This document shows, piece by piece, positions 23,660 through 36,084 of a stretch of DNA of 64,000 nt. The number at the start of each line of letters is the position of its first letter. The first letter of the stretch is position 1. Source of the DNA: Apoderus coryli (taxonomy: Eukaryota > Arthropoda > Insecta > Coleoptera > Attelabidae). The translations under genes were made by a program, and so were the position numbers. The notes beneath the pieces are model-generated. The model searched no databases. It saw nothing but the letters and a program-made list of their open reading frames with translations, and had not been told where the DNA came from. The stretch spans positions 16,823,651-16,887,650 of the forward strand of contig OU452203.1 of the NCBI GenBank assembly GCA_911728435.2, in the 5' to 3' direction.

Positions 23660-26540
23660 AGATAGTCCTCCCAAAAACATTAATTAGGTACTATTTTATC
23701 TTTCATTAATCAGAAAGGACACATCCAAAAGTGGATAAGAAGATTTCGGATCAAATACAAATTGCTAAACATAAATCAAAACTGACGTGTCTCGGCTTTT
23801 CTTTTAAACATGTACCATTTTGCAAATAATTGCCCGATCCGTTACTTTATAGACGCAGCCTGTATATAGGCATATATATTTAGTTAGGTTTCACCGATTT
23901 GGCCATACTTATAGAAGCTTTGGTGCAGGTCTAGCCCAACATAATGCCATTGTTCTGTTTCAAAAAAATCACTTGAAATTATCGTCAAAACTCTCGAGCC
24001 TACTGTAATGTTTTTCTAAAAGTTTTTTTTTATTAACTTAACCATCTAGGGACTTTTGGAGCAACCTATACCTAAAGTAAAGGTATATAAAATGTACGCA
24101 TTAAGTATCTCCAAAAATAGAAGTAATACACCAGTTGCGCTAAAAAAAGATCTATTATTAAAGATTCTTTGGATGCACGAACGCAACATGTATGTTTACT
24201 AACCTTATATAGAATACGGCATAGGCGTAACACGTACGTTTTACACAACAACACTTACAAAGTAACCTCTTAGTTGAATTTTACGTACAAACCTCTTGAA
24301 AACATCTTAAATTCAAGTAATTTATCTCTTCGATATCTTTAACTACAGAACGTCTAATACCTCTTTAATCTAAGTGAATTTGTCTTTTGTTAAACAAATC
24401 AATTATTTCTTTAATCCTATAGAATCATCTGATAAAGTGTTCTTTATATGCCCAAAAAGAAATTTGAACGACAATTAACATATAAGTGCATAATTACCCA
24501 TCTCTTACACCTTTACCAGTCTTAAATTGCTTTTAACAATTAAAATAAATTGATTATCTAATTTTTCTTGTTTTGTTGAGTATTGTCAAGATATTTTGTT
24601 ATATATTGCTAATAAAGACATTTATTATTATGTCTAGTTACTTTATTTATTCTAACATTTAGTCAAAATTTGATATAAGAAAAAAATTAGCCCAGTAATA
24701 ATTTTTGCAGTAATAAAATAAATCTTAAATGGATATCTTCTCATAGTTTTTCCGATGATTATACCATGCCACTGTTCATAACTGTATGTAACGGAGAAAG
24801 AAGACCATTAATTCCGAGAAGGCAGCTATTTTTAGCCAACATCGAGAGCAGAATCCAGCATCAACTTCTTGCAATTCTTCTTTTTATTCTTGTTCATGCA
24901 TTTCATTTTATGCACGTTTAAATGCATGTTTAACAGAAAGAAAAGTATTACATTAACTACTGAGACTTAGAGCCAAAGCATCCAGTTGTCAGGCGTAATA
25001 TCCTAGCAAGTGCATAATAATTATGACCAGGTAGAATATATATTTATAAACATAAACTGGTATGCAATAACGTAAAGCAGTAAAATATTTATAGCTATTC
25101 TATAAATAAAATGAAGATAGAAAAACGACGAATATTATCTTATAATATCTACAGTAACCATTTTCTTCCTCTGCGACCTCTTCTGAAATTTCCACAGAGT
25201 AGATTTTCTCTAAAAACGAATATTTATTATAGGTTTCGGTTTAATATTTGGACGAAATTGCAACGAAGTATTTAAGCTCTAACATCAAAATCAAATGATT
25301 TATTACAAACGTTGAATTAACAACAACAACATGGAAAAAACAAATTCCAAAATTTTACCACACACCCTATACATTCTGTTTGAAATTAGTTAATAACATC
25401 AACTTGCGGATAAACGAATTTAGCCCAAGTATCAAATATTCAACGTTGGTATCGCCAAAACTTTTCGGAGAATCACCATGTACCTAGAAAAAAATATAAA
25501 AAATCACAGCATCGTTTTGAAAATACCCATAATTACCTGGCGAATAATGATGATGTGACATTCAAGTGTGTCTCCTAGATCATATAAATTAAATCCCCAT
25601 AAATTCATTGTTAAACATCCTTATTATCAACAGCGAAAGAAAAATAAACAAAAGCCTAATGTAAGCTTGATGAGTTATAAATTAAGCACAGAAAAAAATA
25701 GCTATTCATTGCCAAGTTGAAAATCCAACAATAATTAAGCAAATTCATTATTTATTAGGTGTAAAAATTTTAATAAATGTTATAAATATATCAAAAAATC
25801 GTTTATCTTTAGCAAATGTTTAAGTTGCGATTATAAGCATATTCTATACGTAATTAGGTGCCTATAAACTGATTTTGCATTAATTTAATGAGGAATTCTA
25901 TAAATCGTTCTGTTTTTTTCAGACGATTGTGTTAAAGCGTGACATTTACAATGTATGTATATAATAAATTGGCTTAATCAGTCTGGTGACACTACTCAGT
26001 GCAAAATTCAAATAACAACAAGTCATGGGATCTGAAATTTGTAGAGTGTGTTAATTGCAGCTAAGTCTCATTGGAGTACATGCTCATAACTCAAAACGCA
26101 GGTCCTTCATAGTTTACCATCTTTGTTGATTATGTTAGTTATGTTCTAACGAGTAGGTATTATAGTTCTATCCTATTTTGTTTGCGTTAATATCTAAATA
26201 AGTAAAAAAACAATAAAATTACAAACTAAAATTAATAATAAATATAGAATTCCCATCTTCAGCCCAACAAAAACACTATAAAACATTCAAATCATTATGA
26301 TCTAAAATACATTATATTTATATCAAAACAAAATCAAGTACACCTCTAAAAAATGTTCCGTTACAATGTATATGTCATGTGGTAGAAATTATGCAGATAT
26401 AAAAACAATTAAGTAATTAACAAACAAATACAAAGTAGATCTAAAACTGTTCAGGACATCACAATAATATACGAAATAAATTATCCATCATCAAAAACTT
26501 TCGAAGTCAACTGCACCAAATTTTTAATTCAATTATGAAA
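23660..26540. other. AT-rich stretch, no gene seen
   Basis: The longest frame (60 codons, 24072-24254 minus) has no motif. The reverse complement of about 25363-25373 carries a weak agggtgtg element-end motif. Confidence 0.5.
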
Positions 26541-26543
26541 AAG

Positions 26544-26580
26544 TAAACTAGTTACGGTTCAACAAGCCATCATCAGTCCT
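26544..26580 (-). ncRNA. Degenerate hammerhead-like motif
   Basis: Minus strand: CTGATGA, an extra T, an imperfect GGCTT/AACC helix, GTAA in place of GAAA, then the palindrome ACTAGT and a T cleavage base. The layout matches the better copies but the catalytic GAAA has one substitution, so it is probably inactive. Confidence 0.45.
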
Positions 26581-26584
26581 ACAA

Positions 26585-28515
26585 TAAAGACAAAAACGAA
26601 CGCATAAGGGAAACAAGACGTAAAATAGACAACAAATTTGTACATAAGTTCTAATGAACCTTATGGTAAAAAACTAACCATTTTGACAAAAACATGTATG
26701 TACAGAAAACATATCAAACTCTGAATAATAATACTCCAAAAACAACTAACAAACACCAAAATATTCTGTGTTGAGTAAATAAAATCCAGAATTTAGTTTC
26801 ACCTAAGCTTAGACTCCAAATATATCAAAAGGAAACGTTTTTCGATTCTCACTTGCTTCTAAAAGGATTTTTAAACAAAAAATCTCTTACCAAATATTAC
26901 AAAGCCAATAATGTTGGAAAAATGAAGGAAAAAAAAGAACACTAATGAGATGTTGGAAGGTATGAATATTTTTACACCTGTTTTACTCTCGTGTATCTAG
27001 TATATGTGTATTTTTGAGAATTTTATTTATATTTAAAGAATTTTTAGACTGACTTTATAGGATAAAAAAATAATATTGATAAATAATTATATTTATGTTG
27101 TCGACTAATAAAAAAAAGAAATTTGTTGTCGAAAAACTATTATTTAATTTTTGTTGTTTAATACGAATCTAAAACACATTAACGATATCAAAAAAAAAAA
27201 AAATCTCACAATTTAAGAAAAATCAAAAGGCTCTGTATTGTGGTATAGGAAACCCTTACCTAAGGCAATATTATTTTTCACATCTAAAAAATGCGATAAA
27301 ATACAGGGCATTCCATTTAATAAACATAAATTTGACATGCCGGTATCTGTTTTGAAAATCCCCCGGTATGTTTTAAACTATTTTAAATGTAGCCTTAATG
27401 TGCATTCAAAAAATATCTAGTTTTCTTATAATAATAATAATAGTCTTTATTGACAACCAACAAATTAAATTACAACAAAAATAAATAAAAAAATTCTTAT
27501 TTCTCTGTATACAAACAGAAAATCAAAAACTGGTGTCAAAAGGCGAGGTTTGGATTCAATTTCATAGGTAATAAAACCTGTGAAAAAGTTCCATTCTCGA
27601 GTGAGGATTCACTCTATACACCTAACCCTAACCCCTATAAAGCGCCTTGGCGTCCGTCGTAACTAAAAACTAAATTACGATTATAAACTTTTTGTTAAAT
27701 ATTTATTTTCTATAAACCTTTACTTGTATCACCTATTTCTTATTTTTATTTTAAATCATTAAAAATAATAATAATCTGCTATTGTTTCTGCATAAATTAT
27801 TAACTCATTTAAATGAAATTATAATATTTATTTGCGTAGATATTATCTTCAAAATAAATAACCCTTGAGCTACATTTTGTCAAGTTTACCTTTTGCATAA
27901 AAACTATAAAATTATAACCTCTATGTCAATATGATTCTTCAAAAACTAATTATAATATTTATCTATTTTAGGTGTTTCACAACAGATGATTGTTAAGAAT
28001 GTCACATCATCAGCAGGAAAAATTTGTGACCTATTTAATTAATTCCTTTCAAAGAAACTTGCGGTTCTTTATTTATTTTAAATTGAAAAAGTAGTCCATT
28101 TCTTAAGTGGAGTTTGTGTGATTTTAATTGATGAAAATAAATAAGTAGGTATAGTCTTTCTAATCTTAATTTAAAATGATATAAAAAACCACAACGCGAT
28201 ATCCCTTTGTAATGTTAATACCGACCTCAGCCGTCCATAGGCGCACCGTTTTAACTTTTTATAACAATACATGCCCTACGATATTTTAAAAATCCTGTAT
28301 GTATTAACAATTAATGTTAAATGTATAACTGTTTTGCCATTTTAAAAATATTTTTAAAAACAAATATTATATTATATACTTACACTTGTCACAAAATAAT
28401 TCCCCCTCAAAACGAAAACAAACGTGTTCCGCTCGTGTCACTGGTATACTGCCTTATAAAAAAAACTGTCTGTATATAATATATAACTACATTGCAACCT
28501 AATACCGGCGGTGTC
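26585..28515. other. AT-rich stretch with a microsatellite and a dispersed repeat
   Basis: An (ATA)n tract at 27427-27442 precedes agtctttattgacaaccaac, which looks like the 3' end of a LINE read backwards. A 27-bp repeat, gaaaaagtagtccatt...cttaagtggag, lies at 28087-28114 and recurs at 37277-37303 and, inverted, at 38931-38957. No gene recognised. Confidence 0.45.
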
Positions 28516-28520
28516 TGATA

Positions 28521-28825
28521 CAGTGACTGCAAAAAGTTTCATCCACTTGAGGTATTATTAAAAATTATTATCTTCTTTCATTTTATTAATCTCAGAAAAA
28601 CTATTGAACAAATCATGGTTACAATATTCTGCCACCGTGTTTTACTGTCGGACACAAATTTTCTTGTTTAAATTCCACATTAAGTCTTCGCCATACCATA
28701 TGATGTCCATCCGATTATATTTAGATTAATCTGAGAAGAGAACACGTTGCCAAAAATTATTTGTGTCATTCATATTATAATTATTTGCAAACTCTAATCA
28801 TTAACCCAACTTTTTCCAGTCACTG
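28521..28825 (-). mobile_element. Tc1-derived miniature element with a transposase scrap
   Basis: Terminal repeats cagtgactgcaaaaagtt (28521) and, inverted, cagtgactggaaaaagttgg (ending 28825) are flanked by TA on both sides, the Tc1 target duplication. Inside, the minus strand reads RVLFSD, the block with the first catalytic Asp, and later CPTVKHGG, the hallmark of Tc1 transposases. The second and third catalytic residues and the DNA-binding domain are absent. At 305 bp it is an internally deleted, non-autonomous copy. Confidence 0.82.
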
Positions 28826-29064
28826 TAGTTATTTTTATTACTGTCGGTATCCTTTGGCAGGCATGGTTTATTATAGGTCTTATAGACGAGGGAGAAATGT
28901 ATCAAAAAAACGCTGCATTCAAAGCCCATTTCTAATGTAAAGACGCATGGAAACGGATAGCCCCGATAGAATCATTAAATTTATATATGTTAAATTAAAA
29001 TTAGAAAGACTATACCTCCACAAAATAAGTAGTTTAATTGAGAAATATATATTTTTTTCGTTAA

Positions 29065-29108
29065 GCCAAATTAGTTTCGGAACTTAGATTAATTCCATCT
29101 TCAGTAGC
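29065..29108 (-). ncRNA. Hammerhead ribozyme motif, mildly degenerate
   Basis: Minus strand: stem I strand GCTA, core CTGAAGA (29098-29104), an extra T, stem II GGAA and TTCC around a 10-nt loop, GAAA (29075-29078), stem III ACTAAT (one change from the palindrome ACTAGT), a T cleavage base and stem I strand TGGC. Stem I makes four pairs, one of them G-U. The weakened stem III suggests reduced or lost activity. Confidence 0.5.
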
Positions 29109-29447
29109 AAATATTTAAATTATGAAAAACTGAGAATGTTTACAACATATTTATATATTTTTTTTGTATTTATTTTCATAAATATTTCGTCAACGTACTG
29201 TTGTTTTTTCCACGCTGAATATTTTTTATAAATTGCAACTATTTTCTAATCCGATTTGATTATAATAAAATTATTAACCTGAATGAGGCAACAAACGTCC
29301 GTCATTTAAGGAAATAAAAACGGACATGCATGAAATATATTTTATTCCTAACAAAATTCCATTTCGGTACCGAACCTCATTCTAAGAATAACTAAAAATA
29401 GTCAATCTTAAGTTTGCTTAAATTTAGTTATATAATTAATGCTAATG

Positions 29448-29476
29448 ATGTTTCGACTAGGAAAACTCATCAGTAT
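29448..29476 (-). ncRNA. Hammerhead-like core without a clear cleavage site
   Basis: Minus strand CTGATGAG...AGTCGAAAC has both core blocks at the right distance. Stem II is poorly paired and no stem III palindrome or UH site follows. Confidence 0.28.
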
Positions 29477-29479
29477 ATT

Positions 29480-31425
29480 ATTGGTAACAACGGTAATAAA
29501 GTATCCATTTTTTTAACTAGTTTTATTTTGTTAAATTTCTGTTATAGACTTTATAATAGATGAGGGTTACTTTTCACAAGGAACAAAAAACGAATATTTT
29601 TTGTTCTTGTTTGTTTTGAACCTGGTGCTTTAATACATATTGGTCGATATTTCTAATAATAGTTTTACAACTTGCCAATGTATACGTTGTATTTACAAAC
29701 TAATGGCCAATAAAATTATTATTATTATCATTGACATCACAACTATCATAGATTGTAAAAAAAAGTTAATAAATAGTTGGACGCATAATGCATTTTTTCG
29801 TTTAAAACAAAATACAACACAGAAAATTAAGGTATAAAAAATAACTTTTTCTTTTCTCCTACAGAGACAGTCTGATCATGGTTTTCCATCAGACCAACAA
29901 CAAAGTACCCAAAAAATCATGTGATTTGCAAATCGCAATCGCAATTCGCCTGACATCCGTCAAGCTTGACATCTGTCAAGCGAATTGGATGACATTTTAA
30001 TGCATTTTTAATCTGCTTTACAAAGATAGGTTACTTTTTAAATTTGCCCCCATAATTCTCGAGAAAATGCGTTTAAAATTTCATCAGTTAGGAAGTTAGA
30101 ACCTTTAACTCTTATTAGAATATAAGAAAGTAATTTGATAAAGGGTTTTTGGTGTCATTGATAGAGCCTGCGCTTCTCATGCGGAAAGTTCTGGGTTCGA
30201 ATCCCAGCTCTGGCAATATTTTTTATTTTTTTATAAACTAGTTAGTTTGTTACGTTAGTTTATTGGAAATAATGAAAATAACACAATTATAATAATAATA
30301 ATTATTAAAATTCTTTTTCGTTACGCAGGTCATATGTTTTTTATTATACTCGTATTATATCTTGTCGGAAAAGGTTTAGAGGGACACAACCGATTTTTTT
30401 ATTATAGATGCACACTCAAAATTTTCTATTTGTCAGATGCCTCGAGTCCATTCTGATCGACTTTAAATGAGTGAAATACACTGATTTATTTTTATTTTAA
30501 ATGAAATGTTTAGTCATGCTTTATTACTTAAATCGACGTAGATGACGAATTTTTCAATTTCAACAGAAAATTAACAGCATTGTTATGGATAAAGCTTTAT
30601 GATACCTATTTTCTTGTTATTTATATACAAAACATACCCTGCAATTTTAGTTAATCCATTTGCCAAACAAAAAACAGGATTAATTAATAGACTGTGTAAA
30701 TATTTAATAGTTAATATATTAATTATACTTTTTCTTTATGCTATATGATGATTGACACAAATTTCATATTGTAAAATTGTAACAATTAGTCACTAACTTT
30801 TTAATATTCATTATTCATTAAACATACCTACAAGATGTTTCAAGAAAATACCCAAAAACCTTTGAAGGTTAGAAAAGCAAGATTAACCTGAGGAGTAAAC
30901 ATTTTTTACGACTATAATATGAGATCGTAAACGTAGAGAGCAAAATAAGTTTTTATTTCAGAAAAGTAATGATCTAGGTGTTCGTACCAAAAACTTCAAA
31001 TTATTTATTACCCAGAGAATTCTGGCAATAAAGCACATAAGGCATATCTTCAAATTAATAGTGATCTTAAACGTTCTTTTATCTTGAACTTAAAATAATC
31101 TAAGCCCTCAACAAAATAATTCACATGCCTCTTTAAGAACCAGCAATTACACAGTGTGCAAGCCCTCGTCAGCGGCGCTTTACCTCCATAATTGTGATGA
31201 ACCCGGGGAGGTTGAAACAGATATAGAGTACGGGAATGGTATTGAGGTTATCGGGAATGTATAACCTTACACACAAATAGTTGATAATTATAGACGAGTT
31301 CGAGAGAATCAGCATTAAATGTGGTCGACACCTATAATCGCGAATCGACCATCGATTATAAAACAAAGATCTTTTAGAAATTTCCACTGTAGCTATGCCC
31401 TCAAGTTTAGAAATATGAATTTGAT
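29480..31425. other. No protein gene seen; includes one tRNA-like sequence
   Basis: Apart from the tRNA-like sequence at 30144-30215 and short (ATT)n tracts near 29716 and 30290, nothing was recognised. The direct repeat tgacatc(c/t)gtcaagc near 29951-29980 is local. Confidence 0.45.
30144..30215 (+). tRNA. tRNA-like pseudogene or SINE head
   Basis: The T-arm ctggg-ttcgaat-cccag (30191-30207) is perfect and includes a consensus box B. An anticodon-like stem ctgcg/tgcgg holds loop cttctca, nominally anticodon TCT with an unusual pyrimidine at position 37. The 3' half ctctggca has no matching 5' acceptor strand (expected gccagag) and the D-arm is weak. T-runs follow at 30218. A tRNA-derived SINE or pseudogene fits better than a working tRNA. 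Confidence 0.42.
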
Positions 31426-31429
31426 ATAC

Positions 31430-31600
31430 ACTGTGGCCAAGGTAAGAATGGGATAGCATTAGAATCTTGGAAACGGTAGGAGTTACAATGCCATTTAAAT
31501 CACAGGCTTCCAAGACTCGCCTACGGCTCGTTCTAGAATTTTGTCTATTCGTCAAAAAAAACCCTATTTTCCGGACTTGTTAAACTCGGGAAGGTTCTAT
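31430..31600. repeat. Mosaic of two repeat fragments
   Basis: cactgtggccaaggtaagaa at 31431, next to TA, resembles a Tc1/mariner terminal repeat; a matching end, cttatctaggacacagtgta, occurs at about 51536-51555. From 31535, gaattttgtctattcgtc continues to cggacttgtta, a block of about 46 bp found nearly unchanged at 38654-38700. The 128-codon minus frame 31169-31555 runs across these fragments and is not supported as a gene. Confidence 0.5.
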
Positions 31601-31604
31601 ATTG

Positions 31605-32340
31605 ATGTACTATTTCCGGATTTATATTACTTCCTGTTATACCGGTCAATGGAATGGTACATATTCGACTATGTCGTTCGATTGACAAAAAAAATAAAGT
31701 TTTTAACTTCTTCAGTATTTTTAGTTTTGTACATTTTTGACATAATGGGCCGCAATCTGCAGAAACCATCTAATAGGCTAACGCCATAATCAACATTACG
31801 TATATAGAAATGTCAAATATTGGCAATTATAATATCATTGTTAATATTACTAGTGAACTAGGTAGATTAAAATGCAACATAATTAGTCGAATTTAGCTGT
31901 CTTTAACTTATTTCAACAGTGCAATTAAGTCGGAAAGTAACTTTTTTTACGACTGTCTTTAAATGCCTTTATTATATGTTCAATCATGATTTGACAATGT
32001 AGTACATTGTAATGCTGTTAAGTATTTACCAGTGCGTAACAATATTTCCTGGTAATGACAAAAGTAGCGGCGGGCATGAAAAATCACCATAGCAACGCCG
32101 AAAATACAAACACCAAATTGACAGTTTTGGTATTTATAATTAATAATAATTATAATTAAGTATTTCGCTAATTTCAAAACACATAAACAGGGATAGTGAA
32201 TATAGGTGGTGTTAACCACCTAGTCAATTTAATACTTCTAATTTATCGTATTTAGGCTTATACGCTAACAAGGGTAAGTTTCGAAAAACAAATATTTTCC
32301 TAAAAAATATGTTAAATTTATTCAAAAGCATTAAAACAGT
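31605..32340. other. AT-rich stretch, no gene seen
   Basis: Short frames on both strands lack motifs. Confidence 0.5.
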
Positions 32341-32349
32341 CGTAGAAAA

Positions 32350-32482
32350 AGTATAGTGTGAAACTCACATGAAATGACCATATCCTACTCGTATGATTTG
32401 CAGCACTCGCCTACGGCTCAAGCTGAAAACGATCATACTCGTAGGAAATATATGCCATTTCATGTTCGTTGCACAATATACT
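32350..32482. mobile_element. Palindromic miniature element (about 130 bp hairpin)
   Basis: The left arm runs through acatgaaatg, ccatatcctactcgtatgat; the right arm, inverted, carries acatgaaatggcatat and cctacgagtatgat. The loop holds actcgcctacggctc, which also occurs at 31515-31529. The whole segment can fold into one long hairpin, typical of fold-back MITEs. No clear target duplication was found. Confidence 0.6.
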
Positions 32483-32489
32483 ATTATGA

Positions 32490-34505
32490 TGTAACTATGT
32501 GGCATTTCTGTCAATTTTTGACGTTTCTGTATACGTAACGTTGACTATGGCGTTTGCCTACTAGATAGTTTTTGCAGGTTTCTTAAGTTTCAAAAACATA
32601 CCGTTTGTAGTTCCCTAGAACTTTGAATATAACCCTGTATATAATTACTGCTATAATATCAAATAATTAATAATAAATCTTTCCACGATATTATGTAATC
32701 TGTGTCGTCTATATATATATTTGAACTGAGTTCTAAAGCGACATCTGTGTCGATGTTTGTTAAGCCAGCCAAAAGAATTGAAAGAAACTTTATTGCCAGA
32801 ACTCTAAAAACAACTTTCCAATCGAATAAAATTATGCCGTCTACGTAGAACTCTACATACTACATAAGCTACTCCACTGTTTAGTTGTGGATAGAGTGTA
32901 TAGAGACCGCTACAGGTACCGATTACAGTTAAAATAACCGGCTGACAAACCTGTTTAGCGCTCTTACAAAACAAAATTCAAAACTTGCCTATCGAAACGG
33001 CTTTTTCAAATATAAATATTCTCCTCCGGAGTTCTCCCGTAACGTTGTCAGGCGTAGCTACGCTTAATTTAGAGCTCGACGCGTGAGAAATATGTCGCGT
33101 TTTTTATAAATTTCAACTATATTCTCTTATTGTACATTAAAAATATTTAAAAATAATATATAACAAGCAGTTACCTATTAGTTGTTTACATTTAAGATCG
33201 ACAAATACCCACATAACGGGTTTCATTCAGGTAAAAATGCGGCTATTAATAACGTGTTAGAAGCAGCATGCCTCCTTCATTTTACATTGTTTTGTTTATA
33301 ATATGGGAACTCTATCATGTGAATTAAAATTATTGTAAAATAATGTACTTAGTCAACCTTTTATCAATGAAAATTGATGTGTTTTGTGTTTTCTCTCAAT
33401 CTGCATCAATGGAAATTCAAGCCGATTTTAATTATCATTAAAGGTAAACTTTTTTAATTATGTAGCTATAGGTATAGTTCGAAATAATTTATTAGATAGA
33501 GCTCGTATATCCATTATCCAAATACATTCCAGGGATATAATATCAAATGCAAATCGTTGCAGGATGTCAGTTCGATATGTCTTGTGCATATATATTGTAG
33601 TTTGTTTGTAAACATTTCGGACTAACTATAGAAGGCACATTTTTTCATCATCGGTTAGTTTAATCAAATTTGGAGAAGTTCGGAATTGTATGATGCAATC
33701 TCAAGCTGTAATCGTGTTCCTTTTAGTTCGTGGATAAAATATTGGAATGGTACAAGGTCAGGAAATTAAAGCTTTGGGTATTGTTGTTAGTTAATTAGAA
33801 ATATTGACCAATGACTTTTTCTAACAAGATACGGGTTGGTTGAGAATCATCTCCAATGCCTTTTCAGTAAATTAGTCTATTATTACACTCTGCATTTTCT
33901 GGCAAAACTTATATACCAATAAAGGCCACAGCCAGACTGAATTTTCAACAAGATATTAGAAGTGAAAGAGAAGGCTTCACCCTATACAAATGTTAGTTCG
34001 TTCCTCTTTGGTGTATCCGTTATCCGAAATTCTTCTGTAGAAACGTCAGTTTCATTATAGCACCTTAAATTGTTTTCAACGTCCCTTGAGACGACCCTCA
34101 TCTCCCATGACAGATCATCTTTTACTAACATATAATATAGTGTTCACCTTACTTACCTGATTGGAAAATGTGATGCGGTTTCGACCGTAAAGATAGTTTT
34201 TCCAAAATTAACCATGGTGGATAAGAAAAAGTTTGGAAGTTGGTCGATCCTTTATATTAATTCAGGAAAACACCATAAATAAAAGCATTAGGTCTGACTC
34301 CACAATTCTACGGTTTTATATTGAAATTGTAATTGTTTTACAATCCATGTATGGTTCACCACAATGCAAGATCAAATTTGGAACAGATGAAAATTTAGTT
34401 TTAGGGCTTACATTAGAAGGTAAAAGAGTAACAACACCCAGATTGTTATCAAATTAAGTTCCTTAAGTAAAAGTGTAATGATCTGGTGTCTAAATTCTTC
34501 AATAG
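32490..34505. other. AT-rich stretch, no gene seen
   Basis: The 74-codon frame at 34233-34457 and the less AT-rich block near 33005-33110 were examined and not identified. Confidence 0.45.
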
Positions 34506-34517
34506 ATGAAGCACAAC

Positions 34518-34547
34518 CACAGATCTAGAAACTTTTCTAGATCTGTG
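34518..34547. repeat. 30-nt palindrome between 8-bp direct repeats
   Basis: Arms cacagatctagaa and ttctagatctgtg face each other with 4 nt between them. agcacaac occurs immediately before (34510-34517) and immediately after (34548-34555). This is the structure of two joined terminal repeats left inside a target-site duplication, as for hAT or P-type elements, but no longer relative was seen in the window. Confidence 0.65.
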
Positions 34548-34984
34548 AGCACAACTACGTCATAAAATTTTAAAACAAATTAGCTTACAATCTATAAAAC
34601 AGAAACAGCCAAATCTAAACAGTCCATTCTAATATTTCGGAATGACATGGTGTTAGCATAATAAAAACGAAACGGAACGTAACTAGGAGAAGGCTAAACC
34701 GAGAGCAATACAAAACCAAAAAGGTGAAGATGACTAAAAGTGTCACTCATTATTTAAGCCGAAAAAGAAGAAGGAAGAAAATAATAATTTATACAACTGA
34801 CAACAACCCTTCCTAACATTTAAATATCAAATATTAAATTATTATACATCAAATTTGCTCTCTTTATTTTATTTTAATTAGTAAACAAAATATCGGAATT
34901 TTATATTCTACAGGAGGATGTTGTAAGATTGCATTATTGGTGAGAAGTGCATGGCATGTCGGTAAATATTTCTAAATGATTTTG

Positions 34985-35611
34985 CGTTAAATTCAACCAA
35001 AGTACACTTTTGTATGAATAGTATATTGACAGTTTAGCCCTTAAATATAGATCCTCAGTGAACGATCTGTACACTTCCTTGAATTATATCGATCACATCA
35101 GATATTCGACTTCCAAGTCGCACAAAATGTGGGGATTCATAAGGCGCTGCTCTACAGATTTCAACAGTATCAACACTATCAAAATTCTGTTCACGAAGCA
35201 CGTCAGACCTCACTTGGAATTTGCGTCGGCGATTTGGACCCCGTCATACGATTGCCATATAGCCCAGATCGAGAGACCGTTGGGTTAGGTACGCTCACCT
35301 CAAGCTCAGTCGTCTGCGACCTATGGATTTCGTGATGCATTTTGGTGCTTTGATGAATGATCTGGGACTCACAACGAGTGAGAGACCTGAGAATTTTATA
35401 TAAGCTGTTGAATCGTCTTCCTATCTGTTGGCAAGTATTAATTTCCATTTATCGTCTAGGAATAATAGAGCCCCTTTACTTTTTCCGAACGGCTCGACCA
35501 TATTTTAGATTACGTTAGTGTATTTCAACGTCCAACACATCTTGTAATAAGTTGTAGAAGACAAAGAAAAAAGTTGCAAGTGTCGAGAAAAGACCACAAA
35601 ATCTGATAGAA
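34985..35611 (+). pseudogene. jockey-like LINE reverse transcriptase C-terminal remnant, with duplicated unit 1
   Basis: The frame around 35045-35288 reads SSVNDLYTSLNYIDHIRYST, SKSHKMWGFIRRCSTDF, INTIKILFTKHVRPHLEFAS and AIWTPSYDCH. This is the typical thumb and post-RT region of jockey/CR1-type LINE proteins (HI...SK..KMLGFI.R and HLEYAS.IW.P). After a frameshift near 35285 the protein continues RYAHLKLSRLRPMDFVMHFG, ALMNDLGLTTSERPE and, past a stop, INFHLSSRNNRAPLLFP. It is 5'-truncated and dead. From 35141 to 35611 it is the first unit of an exact tandem duplication. Confidence 0.82.
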
Positions 35612-36082
35612 AAGGCGCTGCTCTACAGATTTCAACAGTATCAACACTATCAAAATTCTGTTCACGAAGCACGTCAGACCTCACTTGGAATTTGCGTCGG
35701 CGATTTGGACCCCGTCATACGATTGCCATATAGCCCAGATCGAGAGACCGTTGGGTTAGGTACGCTCACCTCAAGCTCAGTCGTCTGCGACCTATGGATT
35801 TCGTGATGCATTTTGGTGCTTTGATGAATGATCTGGGACTCACAACGAGTGAGAGACCTGAGAATTTTATATAAGCTGTTGAATCGTCTTCCTATCTGTT
35901 GGCAAGTATTAATTTCCATTTATCGTCTAGGAATAATAGAGCCCCTTTACTTTTTCCGAACGGCTCGACCATATTTTAGATTACGTTAGTGTATTTCAAC
36001 GTCCAACACATCTTGTAATAAGTTGTAGAAGACAAAGAAAAAAGTTGCAAGTGTCGAGAAAAGACCACAAAATCTGATAGAA
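35612..36082 (+). repeat. Exact 471-bp tandem duplicate of 35141-35611
   Basis: The sequence from aaggcgctgctctacagatt onwards repeats with an offset of 471 bp, and no mismatch was found by eye over the full unit, including identical 81-codon shadow frames on the minus strand (35203-35448 and 35674-35919). The second unit restarts in the middle of the LINE frame, so it is a sequence duplication and not a second insertion. An assembly error is possible. Confidence 0.92.
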
Positions 36083-36084
36083 AA

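Noticed and set aside
30144..30215. Functional tRNA-Arg (TCT)
   Set aside because: The 5' acceptor strand does not pair, the D-arm is weak and position 37 is a pyrimidine.
31169..31555. 128-codon minus-strand frame as a gene
   Set aside because: It runs across two repeat fragments that also occur separately elsewhere in the window and has no motif.
35203..35919. Two identical 81-residue minus-strand proteins as a duplicated gene
   Set aside because: They are shadows of the LINE coding strand inside the exact 471-bp duplication.
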